From Lichina pygmaea (Eukaryota > Ascomycota > Lichinomycetes > Lichinales > Lichinaceae), in NCBI GenBank assembly GCA_963422465.1, contig OY730169.1:868001-932000 (forward strand): DNA of 64,000 nucleotides, in the 5' to 3' direction. The notes under the pieces are model-generated. The model was given only the letters and a program-made list of their open reading frames with translations. It had not been told where the DNA came from and made no database searches. This document shows, piece after piece, positions 46,325 through 56,470 of this stretch. Position numbers and translations under genes: made by a program. How positions within the stretch are numbered: the first letter of the stretch is position 1; each line of letters starts with the position of its first letter.

Positions 46325-47779
46325 TCAAACCTCCGGGTTAGAATCCACAAGTATCTCAAAAGAGTTTTGTTTTGGAAGATTAGTGGTAGTCTTCAGGTTT
46401 TGCAGAGAGGTTGCTTGAGAGCTAAGTCTTGCACTTGATCTAGTTCTCACCAGCTCTCCCTGTTTTCTTTTCTTCCCATCCTCTCTATCAGATAGATTAG
46501 GGCCACTTCCAGTATTGGTGGTCTGGCTTGGAGAGAAGATAAAAGTGGCAGAGATGTTTTCTGGAGTGGTGTATCTTCCAGGTCTGGTGAGCCAGGATTC
46601 TCTAGCTTTCTGTGTAGCTTCCTGCTTTTTAGGGCAGACTTTTTCCCAAGCAGAGTGCTTCCCTCCACAGTTAGCACATTTGGGAACTAGTTTTTCTTGA
46701 GGAATTAGGCAATCTCTTCTGGCATGTTTTCCTCCACATGCCAGGCACTGTGCTTGAGCTTGGCAGGTTCTTGCCTGGTGTCCAAACTTTGAGTATTTGT
46801 TGCATTGGACCACTGATGTATCCAGAAGTGCTGGTTCTACTTCATAGATCATGTGGCCAAGTACAACTCCTCTCTTGATTAGTAGATTAGCTTGCTCAGG
46901 TGTTGCAAGATCTATGTGCAGAGATGTCACAGATTTCTTAAGAAGTTTGGACTTTCTGGTCCATTAGGTTCTCAGGATTTTAACCTGGTTTTCCATACCA
47001 GGGTTTTGTCTGAAGATAGTCTTAGTTGTCTCTTCCAGGTTATCTGGGTTAAAGTCCTTTGTTTGAACTCCATGAACCATGACTGGGAAGATTCTGGAAG
47101 AGATCTTAGCTTCTTCAGAGAACACTGCAGAGATCCAGTCTTTGTTCTGTTCTAGTTGGGTCTTGGCTGAGGGAGATTCCAGAGAGATGATAATATCACC
47201 AGAAGGAAGCTTTCTGACTGCTCTGATATCTTTCTGGCAAGATGTAGGGACTTTGTTCTTGATAGCCTGCACAAGCTGGGAGGGTGTTCTGTTTCCTGTC
47301 TGTGCTGTTTGGACTCCAGGTCTGATAGTAATCACACTGAAGATTCTCTGGGGAACTGGAATTTCCTGAACTGTAGCTTTCTGGACTGCTTGAGCATAGG
47401 AGAGATTAGATGCTGGTGTTTGCATATTTTTCTCAATTCTGTCCAGTCTCTGGAGAACTTTCTGGATCTCTTGTCCAGTGGTGGAAGGTGTGGCTATATG
47501 GCTTGCTAGCTGGGTGGTGATTTTCTTCCATGCTGTCTGTACCTTTGGGGGAGCTTTAGACTGGTTTAGCCAGACTTCAACAATCTGGGATACTGGCAGT
47601 GTGTTTTCTCCAGCTTGTTGATCTGGTGTTGCCAGAGAGGTATCTTGTTAGCTTGGCTCTGGGGGAGTAGATAAAGAAGAAGAGCTGGATTGGATGTTGG
47701 GGGATCTGGGAGCCAGTATAGAGATTGGTACTCTAGAGTTGTGTTGGAGATGACTGGGTTTTTTCTTTTTTGAGGCCAT
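46325..47779 (-). pseudogene. LINE gamma ORF1, zinc-knuckle RNA-binding protein, two stops
   Basis: Starts MASKKKKPSHLQHN. Stops are at about 47648 (early, after PPEPS) and 46963, and both are shared with the plus-strand copy at 53082-57570. Central motifs are RAVRKLPSGDIIISLES and RIFPVMVHGVQTKDF. Knuckles: CNKYSKFGHQARTC (second cysteine is Y), CLACGGKHARRDC and CANCGGKHSAWEKVC. It ends ...SFEILVDSNPEV and TGA, which overlaps the ORF2 start by one base. Confidence 0.87.
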
Positions 47780-48388
47780 AGCTCTGGGTTTCCAGTAGTG
47801 ATACCTTTAGAGAGTTGAGAGAGTTAAGGGAAAGAGAAGAGTACCCTGACTTCCCAGCAGTAGTGATGTAGCTCTGAGTCCAGACCTCAGAGCTAGACTT
47901 TCCTGGGCAGCTTCTTCCTTCTAAGCTCTGGGTTAGGTCTGGGAGTATTCACCTAGACTAGGGACCAGACCCCCTATCTAGACTTTCCTTGAATTCTTAG
48001 ATTCTGCCAGCCAAGAGTAGAGCTCAAGTCATTCCACTTTTCCACTCTCTGTTTTCCTCTTGAACTGGGAGTACTTACTCAATCCTGGGACCACACCCCA
48101 ATACCAAGTGTTCCTAGGTAATTGGGGCCTGTCCCCAGTTCTCCAGAAAACCACTGGCCTCTCTCTCTCTTGTTGTTGGTAGTCTGTGACTTGTTGAAGT
48201 TGAAGATCGTAGAGTCTGGGATCACAACTGTTGACAAACAGGTTGAGTTGTCCAAAGTGATGGGGCTTCACCTTAAGGTTTTGGTGGTTTGAGGGTGGAA
48301 CTCGGCTGGTTTCCAGGACTTCTGACAAAATGCGTTGGTTGTCAGAAGTGATGGTCCTTGGGTGTAGTTGTACTAGGAAGAGATCAGG
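47780..48388 (-). other. 5' untranslated region of LINE gamma
   Basis: No open frame conserved. Blocks with GGGACCAxACCCC and TCTAGACTTTCC occur as in the other LINE 5' regions. The same region on the plus-strand copy is at 52477-53081. Confidence 0.65.
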
Positions 48389-48863
48389 GATAGTCAACAT
48401 ATATCTGTGAGCTACTGTTCTTCTTGGGGATAAAGATAATAGATGTACTGGCAGGTGATGTTGACCTGTGTATCTAGTCTTTACTCAGGTTGTTGTCCAG
48501 GTATTCTTTTAGAACACTCAGCTTCTTCTCAGAGAGCTTGTAAATTAGACTCTTCAGTAGGTCTCTACCAACAAGGTTGATTACATAATCATAAGAGGTG
48601 TGGCTTGGTAGCTCTCTTGCTATCTTCTCTGAGAACACATCAGTGTAGTTATGCAGTTCCTTCAGTAACTTGACTTGAGTCACTGTCAGCTGCTCTGAGC
48701 TAGCTATGGAAATACAAGTCTTGTCCAGCTTGTAGGTGGTGTAGAAGCACTAATCTACAAGTTTCAGCAGATCTGGTGTTATGATACTGTTGTTGACAGT
48801 TTTGCTGGTGATATACTTAGACATAACATAAGAGTTTTGGTGGTAGTACTATATTTGCTAAGC

Positions 48864-49989
48864 GGCCTGCGAAGACTCAAACCTCCACGCGGTGCAGGCT
48901 GGGAACCTCGGGGCAGCGATGGCAGGCAGTCTCCCAAGCTGCTTGTAGTCGCTGCACCGAGAGCTAATTGAGTCACCAGTCAAGCTGCTGGTGCCCGTGG
49001 AGTGACGGGCCACTGGAGGTGTTGTGCAGGCACCCTGGACACCCCCGTGAAGTGACATCAGCAGAACAGAGGACTTCAACCAAACTGGTTATGAAAACCA
49101 CTCGACAGATGTCTACCGTGTACACTACAGCCTGAAGCCAGCCTTGCAACTGGTGGATGTGAAGTCTAGACACCTGACAGGGCACCTCTGGAGTAGACAA
49201 GAGGAGTTCCTATCACACACCCCCCTTCTGGCAGAGTCTCCAGCAGCTGATGCATCAAGGATCTTGTTCTAGGAGGAGAGTGATGTCTGTACTGCGGTGT
49301 TGTTAATTGAACAGGGACTACATGTTAAAGAAGGCGAGTAGGTGGCATGAAGGGTTTCTGCTGCTCCAGTACCTAAGGGCTGTGTGATAGTCAAAGTGCT
49401 GGCTTGATGGTTTTGCCTAAGGTCTTGCCACGGATTCTCTTCGGGCCACCTACAGACTGGGGCTAGGGCACTGGAGGTTCTCCAGTGGGCCACCACGTAC
49501 ATCTGGGGTCCCACAGGCGACAGCGGGCAGACGGAGACTTCTCCCTACTTGGTTAGTGGGCTGGAAAGGCAGTCCTGCAGGTGCTGGCATGGCCTGCAGG
49601 GTCTGTAGAGCCTGCGAGGCATGGTCGGCCTCTGTACGAGAGATCTACAGAGATAACACAAAACAGCGAGAGCTGTGGGGTGTGGCATATAATGGCAGTG
49701 ATGGCAGTAGGGTCTGGGCCTACTACGAGACTGTCTATATGGCCCGAGAGGACGGAAGCACATGCCAGTCCGTACAGAGTGCAGGCTCAGGCTGCAAATA
49801 ACAGGCTCAAGGAGCAAACTGCAGTTGGAGTGTGGGCTCCGGGCTGGCAACCCGGCACTCCGAAGCAGGACCTAGGGGTGAGCGTACACGGCGGAGCGCA
49901 AAAGACCTCAGGACTGCGGGGAAGCGTGGCAGAGACCCTGCACAGGATGTCGACTCTGCGCTATGCCTCGGCATAGCTCAACTGTGGCC
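48864..49989 (+). mobile_element. U module, copy 3
   Basis: GGCCTGCGAAG to ACTGTGGCC, 1126 bp. It is nearly identical to copy 4 (53629-54754) but clearly different from copy 1. The 3' end has the hairpin GCTATGCC-TC-GGCATAGC (49960-49977) with the ATG at 49963 in its left arm. It is inserted together with the following LINE as one unit, shown by the shared target-site duplication. Confidence 0.82.
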
Positions 49990-51738
49990 AAGACAATCTG
50001 CCTAAGGAAACCTGGCAAGGGATCCTACTGTCAAGCAAAAGCATGGCGCCCTATAGCTCTTCTGAATACAATTGGGAAGCTAATGGAAGCTATTGCAGCT
50101 GCAAGACTAAGTGAACTAGCTGAGAAAGAAAATCTCTTGCCAGAAATCCAGATGGGATTCAGAAAAGGAAGATCAACAGAATCAGCACTTTTTCTTCTGA
50201 CCTCCCAGGTAGAAAAGATCTGGAAAGAAGAAATGGTTGCTAGTCTTCTCTCTCTAGACATCTCTGGAGCCTATGACAGAGTCTTGCCAGAAGTTCTCAG
50301 AAAGGTCCTGATTAAGAAAATGATTCCTAAGTGGTTTGTATCCTGGATCTTTTCCTTCACTACTTCACGTACTACCTCTCTGGTGTTTGCTGACTCAGAA
50401 TCCCCCCAGTTCTCTATATACTGTGGAGTCCCTCAAGGATCACCTTTCTCTCCTATTCTATTTCTTTTCTATATCTCAGAACTGCACAATACTGTACACA
50501 CCCCTGAGAAAGGAGTTTCAGCACTTGGTTTTGCAGATGACACTAATCTTCTTGTATTCTCCTCCTCCTTGAAAAGTAATCTTCTCAAGTTGAAGTCTAC
50601 ACATTCCAAATGTCAGGACTGGGCAAGAAAACATAGTATGAAGTTTGCACCTGAAAAGTATGAACTTCTCCATTTTTCTAGAAGAAGAAGAGACAATCTT
50701 CAGCTCAGTCTAAGACTTGGAGAAGTGGTACTTCAACCAAAAGAAGAAGTGCGCATCTTGGGACTTTACTTTGACTCAAAACTTGTCTGGAAAAAACACC
50801 AAAAAATCATGTCACAGAAAGCCTCCAAATATGTCTCAGCTTTATCCAGAACAACCTACTCTACTTGGGGACTACCAGTCCTAACAGCATGTCATGTCTA
50901 CACTGCTATACTAAGATCTCTTCTTAGTTATGCAGTAGGAGTCTGGTTCAATCCCCAAAAGAAACTCTCTAATATTATTTCATTATCTACTTTCCAAAAT
51001 AAATGTTTAAGAACTATAGGAGGTGTCTTTAAAGCCACTCCTATTTTCCTACTTGAATCAGAACTATTTCTACCCCCTCTAGACTTATACTTCAAGCTGA
51101 GAACAGCATGTTTTCTTTCATCTTTCTACTCAAACACACTACCCAACTCTCCTTCTACACTTCTCCACAAACTACACAGTCAAATTTCTCTCTATGTTTC
51201 TTCTCTCAGAACTACACCAAAGTGTCTGACAACTATTTCTCTAAACTGGAGAACAGTCTGGCTGGAACAACTAACTACTAACCAAGACTTCTCAAAGAAA
51301 AGTCTACAGAAGGTTTTCCACAAAGAATGGGAAGCCAGATGGCAGGTAAGCAGAGGAAATTGTTCTGCTATTTGGGACATGTTCACCAGAAGGCCACAGA
51401 AGAAAAACCTCAATATCTTCAAAGATTTGAGAAAAGCTGAGTCTAGTCTATTTCTTCAAATTCTGTCAGCAAGAATAGGACTGGCCAGTTTTCTTTTCAG
51501 AGCAAATGTTCCAGACTTTAACTCCCCTCTATGCACATGTGGTTTTGGAGAAGAAACAGCCCAACACATCACTTTTTTCTGTAACAAATTTTCAAACCAA
51601 AGACAACAAGTCCAATTCCCTCTACAAGATTTCCCATCTATCTTATTCTCCTCCAAGCTACTTCCTAAACTTCTTTTCTGGTTTATGTCTTTGAAAAGAC
51701 TTGACCAGTTCAACCTAGCCCACCAACTCTCTTTCTAA
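49963..51738 (+). CDS. Chimeric reverse transcriptase frame: U leader plus LINE alpha RT (591 residues, open)
   Basis: The ATG at 49963 lies in the U module hairpin. The frame reads MPRHSSTVA, then passes into LINE ORF2 as KTICLRKPGKGSYCQ. It contains all RT motifs: AWRPIALLNTIGKLMEA, IQMGFRKGRSTESALFLL, SGAYDRVLPE, GVPQGSPFSPILF and GFADDTNLL. Thumb and C-terminal sequence follows with CTCGFGEETAQHITFFC and the stop at 51738. The endonuclease is absent. No stop or frameshift is seen. Whether it is expressed is not known; the frame could be open simply because the source LINE was young. Confidence 0.75.
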   Translation: MPRHSSTVAKTICLRKPGKGSYCQAKAWRPIALLNTIGKLMEAIAAARLSELAEKENLLPEIQMGFRKGRSTESALFLLTSQVEKIWKEEMVASLLSLDISGAYDRVLPEVLRKVLIKKMIPKWFVSWIFSFTTSRTTSLVFADSESPQFSIYCGVPQGSPFSPILFLFYISELHNTVHTPEKGVSALGFADDTNLLVFSSSLKSNLLKLKSTHSKCQDWARKHSMKFAPEKYELLHFSRRRRDNLQLSLRLGEVVLQPKEEVRILGLYFDSKLVWKKHQKIMSQKASKYVSALSRTTYSTWGLPVLTACHVYTAILRSLLSYAVGVWFNPQKKLSNIISLSTFQNKCLRTIGGVFKATPIFLLESELFLPPLDLYFKLRTACFLSSFYSNTLPNSPSTLLHKLHSQISLYVSSLRTTPKCLTTISLNWRTVWLEQLTTNQDFSKKSLQKVFHKEWEARWQVSRGNCSAIWDMFTRRPQKKNLNIFKDLRKAESSLFLQILSARIGLASFLFRANVPDFNSPLCTCGFGEETAQHITFFCNKFSNQRQQVQFPLQDFPSILFSSKLLPKLLFWFMSLKRLDQFNLAHQLSF

Positions 51739-51954
51739 GCTCTACCAAGTCAACTGTTTGTTTTAACAAATAGCTACATGTACAAATTTCCTTAGCTACT
51801 GCATATTCCACAAGATTTTCCCTAGTCTCTCCCAAGCTCCAGTTTTTATTCCTCCAAAGGTTTTCTGGAGAAACAAACATATACCTAGAAGTTCTGCATG
51901 GCTCTACAGCTAAATCAGTGTAAGAATAAAATAAAATAAATAAAATAAAATAAA
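49990..51954 (+). mobile_element. LINE subfamily alpha 3' part of U-LINE chimera 2
   Basis: Together with the U module it is flanked by a perfect 13 bp target-site duplication ATATTTGCTAAGC (48851-48863 and 51955-51967), so U and LINE arrived in one event. LINE sequence starts at ...CCAAGACAATCTGCC, with GCC shared by both partners at the junction. The 3' hairpin TGGCT-ctac-AGCTA is at 51899-51912 and the tail is TAAAA repeats at 51927-51954. Confidence 0.92.
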
Positions 51955-53628
51955 ATATTTGCTAAGCCTAGTGGATATTAGAGTTCTCAGACATCAGCTA
52001 TAGCTATCCCAGGACAAAGTCATACTCTGTGAATCTGATAGTGACAAACAACACACTTCAAGTGTGTTATTGTCTGTGGCTGTCAGTGAGACAGTACTTA
52101 ATATTGTGGTTACTGTAAGTGGCTATCTTATAGCTGTCCAGTGTCTGGACTCCAGTGTATCTATATAGGACAAGACCCAGTTCCTTGACTGTGTACTGTG
52201 ACACAAAGTTGTTCTTGGCATCTGAGTTGACCAGCACTGTCCAATATTTTACACTGGGTATTCTGCAGATGTTGAGGTGAATCATCATCAACTGTACAGC
52301 TACAGTTTAGTTATATCCAGTGATAAGTGTAGAAAGGTTAGTCACTGGTGTCAGCTTGCAGTTCTTCTGGATTATGCAGTCTGTGGCCTGATAGTTTACT
52401 GATCTATATTTAAAGTACAGATTTCCTTGCTTTCTGTGTTCTTGCTCTTGAGACAGTAACAGCTTGTACAGGAGAGATCTCTTCCCAGTACAACTACGCC
52501 CAAGGACCATCACTTCTGACAACCACCGCATTTTGTCAGAGGTCCTGGAAACCAGCCGAGTTCCGCCCTCAAACCACCAAAACCTTAAGGTGAAGCCCCA
52601 TCACTTTGGATAACTCAACCTGTTTGTCAACAGTTGTGATCCCAGACTCTACGATCTTCAACTTCAACAAGCAACAGACTACCAACAACAAGAGAGAGAG
52701 AGGCCAGTAGTTTTCTGGAGAACTGGGGACAGGCCCTAATTACCTAGGAACACTTGGTATTAGGGTGTGGTCCCAGGATTGAGTAAGTACTCCCAGTTCA
52801 AGAGGAAAACAGAGAGTGGAAAAGTGGAATAACTTGAGCTCTACTCTTGGCTGGCAGAATCTAAGAATTCAAGGAAAGTCTAGATAGGGGGTCTGGTCCC
52901 TAGTCTAGGTGAATACTCCCAGACCTAACCCAGAGCTTAGAAGGAAGAAGCTGCCCAGGAAAGTCTAGCTCTGAGGTCTGGACTCAGGGCTACATCACTA
53001 CTGCTGGGAAGTCAGGGTACTCTTCTCTTTCCCTCAACTCTCTCAACTCTCTAAAGGTATCACTACTGGAAACCCAGAGCTATGGCCTCAAAAAAGAAAA
53101 AACCCAGTCATCTCCAACACAACTCTAGAGTACTAATCTCTATACTGGCTCCCAGATCCCCCAACATCCAATCCAGCTCTTCTTCTTTATCTACTCCCCC
53201 AGAGCCAAGCTAACAAGATACCTCTCTGGCAACACCAGACCAACAAGCTGGAGAAAACACACTGCCAGTATCCCAGATTGTTGAAGTCTGGCTAAACCAG
53301 TCTAAAGCTCCCCCAAAAGTACAGACAGCATGGAAGAAAATCACCACCCAGCTAGCAAGCCATATAGCCACACCTTCCACCACTGGACAAGAGATCCAGA
53401 AAGTTCTCCAGAGACTGGACAGAATTGAGAAAAATATGCAAACACCAGCATCTAATCTCTCCTATGCTCAAGCAGTCCAGAAAGCTACAGTTCAGGAAAT
53501 TCCAGTTCCCCAGAGAATCTTCAGTGAGATTACTATCAGACCTGGAGTCCAAACAGCACAGACAGGAAACAGAACACCCTCCCAGCTTGTGCAGGCTATC
53601 AAGAACAAAGTCCCTACATCTTGCCAGA

Positions 53629-54754
53629 GGCCTGCGAAGACTCAAACCTCCACGCGGTGCAGGCTGGGAACCTCGGGGCAGCGATGGCAGGCAGTCTCCC
53701 AAGCTGCTTGTAGTCACTGCACCGAGAGCTAATTGAGTCACCGGTCGAGCTGCTGGTGCCCGTGGAGTGACAGGCCACCGGAGGTGTTGTGCAGGCACCC
53801 TGGACACCCCCGTGAAGCGACATCAGCAGAACAGAGGACTTCGACCAAACTGGTTATGAAAACCACCCAACAGATGTCTACCGTGTACACTACAGCCCGA
53901 AGCCAGCCTTGCAACTGGTGGATGTGAAGTCTAGACACCTGACAGGGCACCTCTGGAGTAGACAAGAGGAGTTCCTATCACACACCCCCCTTCTGGCAGA
54001 GTCTCCAGCAGCTGATGCATCGAGGATCTTGTTCTAGGAGGGGAGCGATGTCTGTACTGCGGTGTTGTTAATCGAACAGGGACTACGTGTTAAAGAAGGT
54101 GAGCAGGTGGCATGAAGGGTTTCCGCCGCTCCAGTACCTAAGAGCTGTGTGATAGTCAAAGTGCTGGCTTGATGGTTTTGCCTAAGGTCTTGCCACAGAT
54201 TCTCTTCAGGCCACCTACGGACTGGGGCTAGGGCACTGGAGGTTCTCCAGTGGGCCACCACGTACATCTGGGGTCCCACAGGTGACAGCGGGCAGACGGA
54301 GACTTCTCCCTACTTGTTTAGTGGGCTGGAAAGGTTGTCCTGCAGGTGCTGGCATAGCCTGCAGGGTCCGTAGAGCCTGCGAGGCATGGTCAGCCTCTGT
54401 ACAAGAGATCTACAGAGATAACGCGAAACAGCGAGAGCTGCGGGGTGTGGCATATAATGGCAGTGACAGCAGTAGGGTCTGGGCCTACTACGAGACTGTC
54501 TATATGGCCTGAGAGGACGGAAGCGCATGCCGGTCTGTACAGAGTGCAGGCTCAGGCTGCAAATAACAGGCTCAAGGAGCAAACTGCAGTTGGAGTGTGG
54601 GCTCCGGGCTGGCAACCCGGCGCTCCGAAGCAGGACCTAGGGGTGAGTGTACACGGCGGAGCGCAAAAGACCTCAGGACTGTGGGGAAGTGTGGCAGAGA
54701 CCCTGCACGGGATGTCAACTCTGCGCTATGCCTCGGCATAGCTCAACTGTGGCC
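53629..54754 (+). mobile_element. U module, copy 4
   Basis: GGCCTGCGAAG to GTGGCC, about 1126 bp. The 3' hairpin GCTATGCC-TC-GGCATAGC is at 54725-54742 with an ATG at 54728. Very close to copy 3. With the following LINE it is flanked by the duplication ATCTTGCCAGA (53618-53628 and 56652-56662). Confidence 0.82.
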
Positions 54755-56470
54755 TACAATCAAGCTAAAGCCTGGTGCCCTATAGCTCTGCTAAACACAA
54801 CAGGCAAGCTGATGGAAGCTATTGCTGCAGCCAGACTAAGCAAGATAGCAGAAGAAGCTGGACTATTGCCAGATATCCAGATGGGCTTTAGGAAAGGAAG
54901 ATCCACAGAAGCAGCACTTTTCCTTCTAACCTCCCAAGTGGAAAAAGTCTGGAAGGAAGGCATGGTTGCATCCCTACTCTCACTGGATATCTCAGGAGCC
55001 TATGACAGAGTTCTCCCCAAGATACTACAGCAAATTCTGAAAAGAAAAGGAATACCAGCCTGGCTAGCTTCCTGGATCTACTCCTTCTGTGATAAGTGCT
55101 CTACCACTCTTGTCTTTGATGATTCTGAGTCTTGTTCAATTCCTATTCATTGTGGAGTTCCTCAAGGTTCTCCATTATCCCCTATTCTTTTTCTATTCTA
55201 CATTTCTGAATTGCATGAGACTGTGCATACTCCCTCTTCTGGTGTATCTGCCCTGGGGTTTGCAGATGATACAAATCTGCTTGCTTTTGGTCACTCCTTG
55301 AAAAGTAACCTTCTGAAGTTAAAGAACACACACCTCAAATGTCTATCATGGGCTGCAAGACATGGAATGGTCTTCTCTCCTGAGAAATATAAAATACTTC
55401 ATTTTTCCAGAAGAAGATCAGACAATCTTCAGCTCAAGCTCAGACTGGGGAATGTGATTCTCAAACCAAAAGAAGAAGTGCGAGTACTTGGAGTGTATCT
55501 AGATGCAAAGCTCCACTGGCACAAACACCAGAGGATTATTCTTCAAAAAGTACAGAAAGCACTCTCTTCTCTTTCTAGAACTTCCTATTCTACTTGGGGC
55601 TTTCCAGTTCACACATCACGTCTGGTGTACACTGCTATACTGAGATCTCTACTGAGCTATACAGTGGGGATCTGGTTTAACCCTCTAAGAAAATCCTCCA
55701 ATATCTCTTCTCTTGTTTCATTTCAAAACAGATGCCTAAGACTTATTGGGGGTGCCTTGAAAGCCACTCCTTCTTTTCTATTAGAGAGTGAGCTTTTTCT
55801 TCTACCTCTAGACCTATACTTTAAATTTCGCACTGCCTGTTTTCTTTCTTCTATTCAAAACTCCCCTCTCAAATACTTTCTTGACAGTATCTTTTCCACT
55901 ATTTCCAGCTATGCCTCTCTCTTGAAGAAACCTTTAAAGGAATCCTCAACTATCTCTCCTAAGTGGAAATTCACTTGGTTAAGTCAAATAACTACTAACC
56001 AGGCTAGTTCAAAGAAAGAACTACAAAAGCTCTTTACTAAAGAGTGGGAAGACCAATGGGAAGAGAAGAAAAGAAGAAGCTATCCAGGCTGGCAGACTTT
56101 CTGTCAAAAGCCACACAAAAACAATCTGAAGCTCTACAAAGAGTTACAGAAAGCTGAGGCAAGTCTGCTACTGCAAATCAGGACTGGAAGAATTAGTCTG
56201 GCAAGTTTTCTTTTCAGAGCTGGAGTTCCTGACTTCCCTACCCCACTATGTGTGTGTGGCCAAGCAGAAGAAACTGCAAAACATATCACCTCTTCATGCT
56301 CTCTTTATTCAAGACAAAGACAACAAGTCTCTTTTAATCCCCAAGACTTCACCACTATTATTTCAAACCCAGAGCTACTACAGAAGTTCTTGTACTGGTT
56401 TATGTCTTTGAAAAGACTAAACCAGTTTAATCTAGCTTTCAAACTCCACTATTCCCAATCCAATACCTAG
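54728..56470 (+). CDS. Chimeric reverse transcriptase frame: U leader plus LINE beta RT (580 residues, open)
   Basis: The ATG at 54728 gives MPRHSSTVA, followed by LINE sequence YNQAKAWCPIALLNTTGK. The frame is open to 56470 with IQMGFRKGRSTEAALFLL, SGAYDRVLPKILQQ, GVPQGSPLSPILF, GFADDTNLLAFG and the end motif CVCGQAEETAKHITSSC. The same frame also extends upstream through U to 54647, which I treat as chance. No endonuclease. The five-A run at about 54942 keeps the frame that is lost in the copy at 8350. Confidence 0.75.
   Translation: MPRHSSTVAYNQAKAWCPIALLNTTGKLMEAIAAARLSKIAEEAGLLPDIQMGFRKGRSTEAALFLLTSQVEKVWKEGMVASLLSLDISGAYDRVLPKILQQILKRKGIPAWLASWIYSFCDKCSTTLVFDDSESCSIPIHCGVPQGSPLSPILFLFYISELHETVHTPSSGVSALGFADDTNLLAFGHSLKSNLLKLKNTHLKCLSWAARHGMVFSPEKYKILHFSRRRSDNLQLKLRLGNVILKPKEEVRVLGVYLDAKLHWHKHQRIILQKVQKALSSLSRTSYSTWGFPVHTSRLVYTAILRSLLSYTVGIWFNPLRKSSNISSLVSFQNRCLRLIGGALKATPSFLLESELFLLPLDLYFKFRTACFLSSIQNSPLKYFLDSIFSTISSYASLLKKPLKESSTISPKWKFTWLSQITTNQASSKKELQKLFTKEWEDQWEEKKRRSYPGWQTFCQKPHKNNLKLYKELQKAEASLLLQIRTGRISLASFLFRAGVPDFPTPLCVCGQAEETAKHITSSCSLYSRQRQQVSFNPQDFTTIISNPELLQKFLYWFMSLKRLNQFNLAFKLHYSQSNT

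Larger units (their letters stand above)
42522..46325 (-). pseudogene. LINE gamma ORF2: AP endonuclease and reverse transcriptase, interrupted by an LTR
   Basis: The start ATG at 46325 shares its A with the ORF1 stop TGA. N-terminal MSTPTLNLLQYNVQKS fits the endonuclease start. Then come LTDSNLHHPSWSKSS and TGSDHRPVQT, a lysine-rich linker, RT GFRK-type and SGAYDRVLPE motifs, GVPQGSPLSPILF, GFADDTNLL, and the C-terminal CSCGFGEETAQHITFSC. It has stops near 46208 and 44656, and a solo LTR at 44095-44632 splits it inside the RT. Inactive. Confidence 0.88.
42357..48388 (-). mobile_element. Tad1-clade LINE, subfamily gamma, full length, holding a solo LTR
   Basis: A 14 bp target-site duplication GATAGTCAACATAT lies at 42343-42356 and 48389-48402. 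The element without the LTR is about 5.5 kb. A few bases (CAGG, 48385-48388) stand between the LINE 5' end and the repeat and are not present in other copies, like untemplated additions made on joining. The 3' hairpin TGGCT-GGTG-AGCCA is at 42388-42401. Inserted in RT of family E. Confidence 0.93.
41374..52476 (-). mobile_element. Family E Gypsy element, minus strand, split by two LINE insertions
   Basis: Old fossil without visible LTRs. Its own sequence is at 41374-42356, 48389-48863 and 51955-52476. Parts recognised: a protease-like region (about 52070-52300), the stretch before RT (LSEKKLSVLKEYLDNNLS, about 48480-48560), RT (ITCIVYIDNILIFSAAYDKH, about 42010-42070) and RNase H (HDSELLAIIIVFKKWRHYL, about 41410-41470). 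The three pieces are proved contiguous by perfect repeats at the ends of the LINE insertions. Many breaks, very few CpG. Confidence 0.75.
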
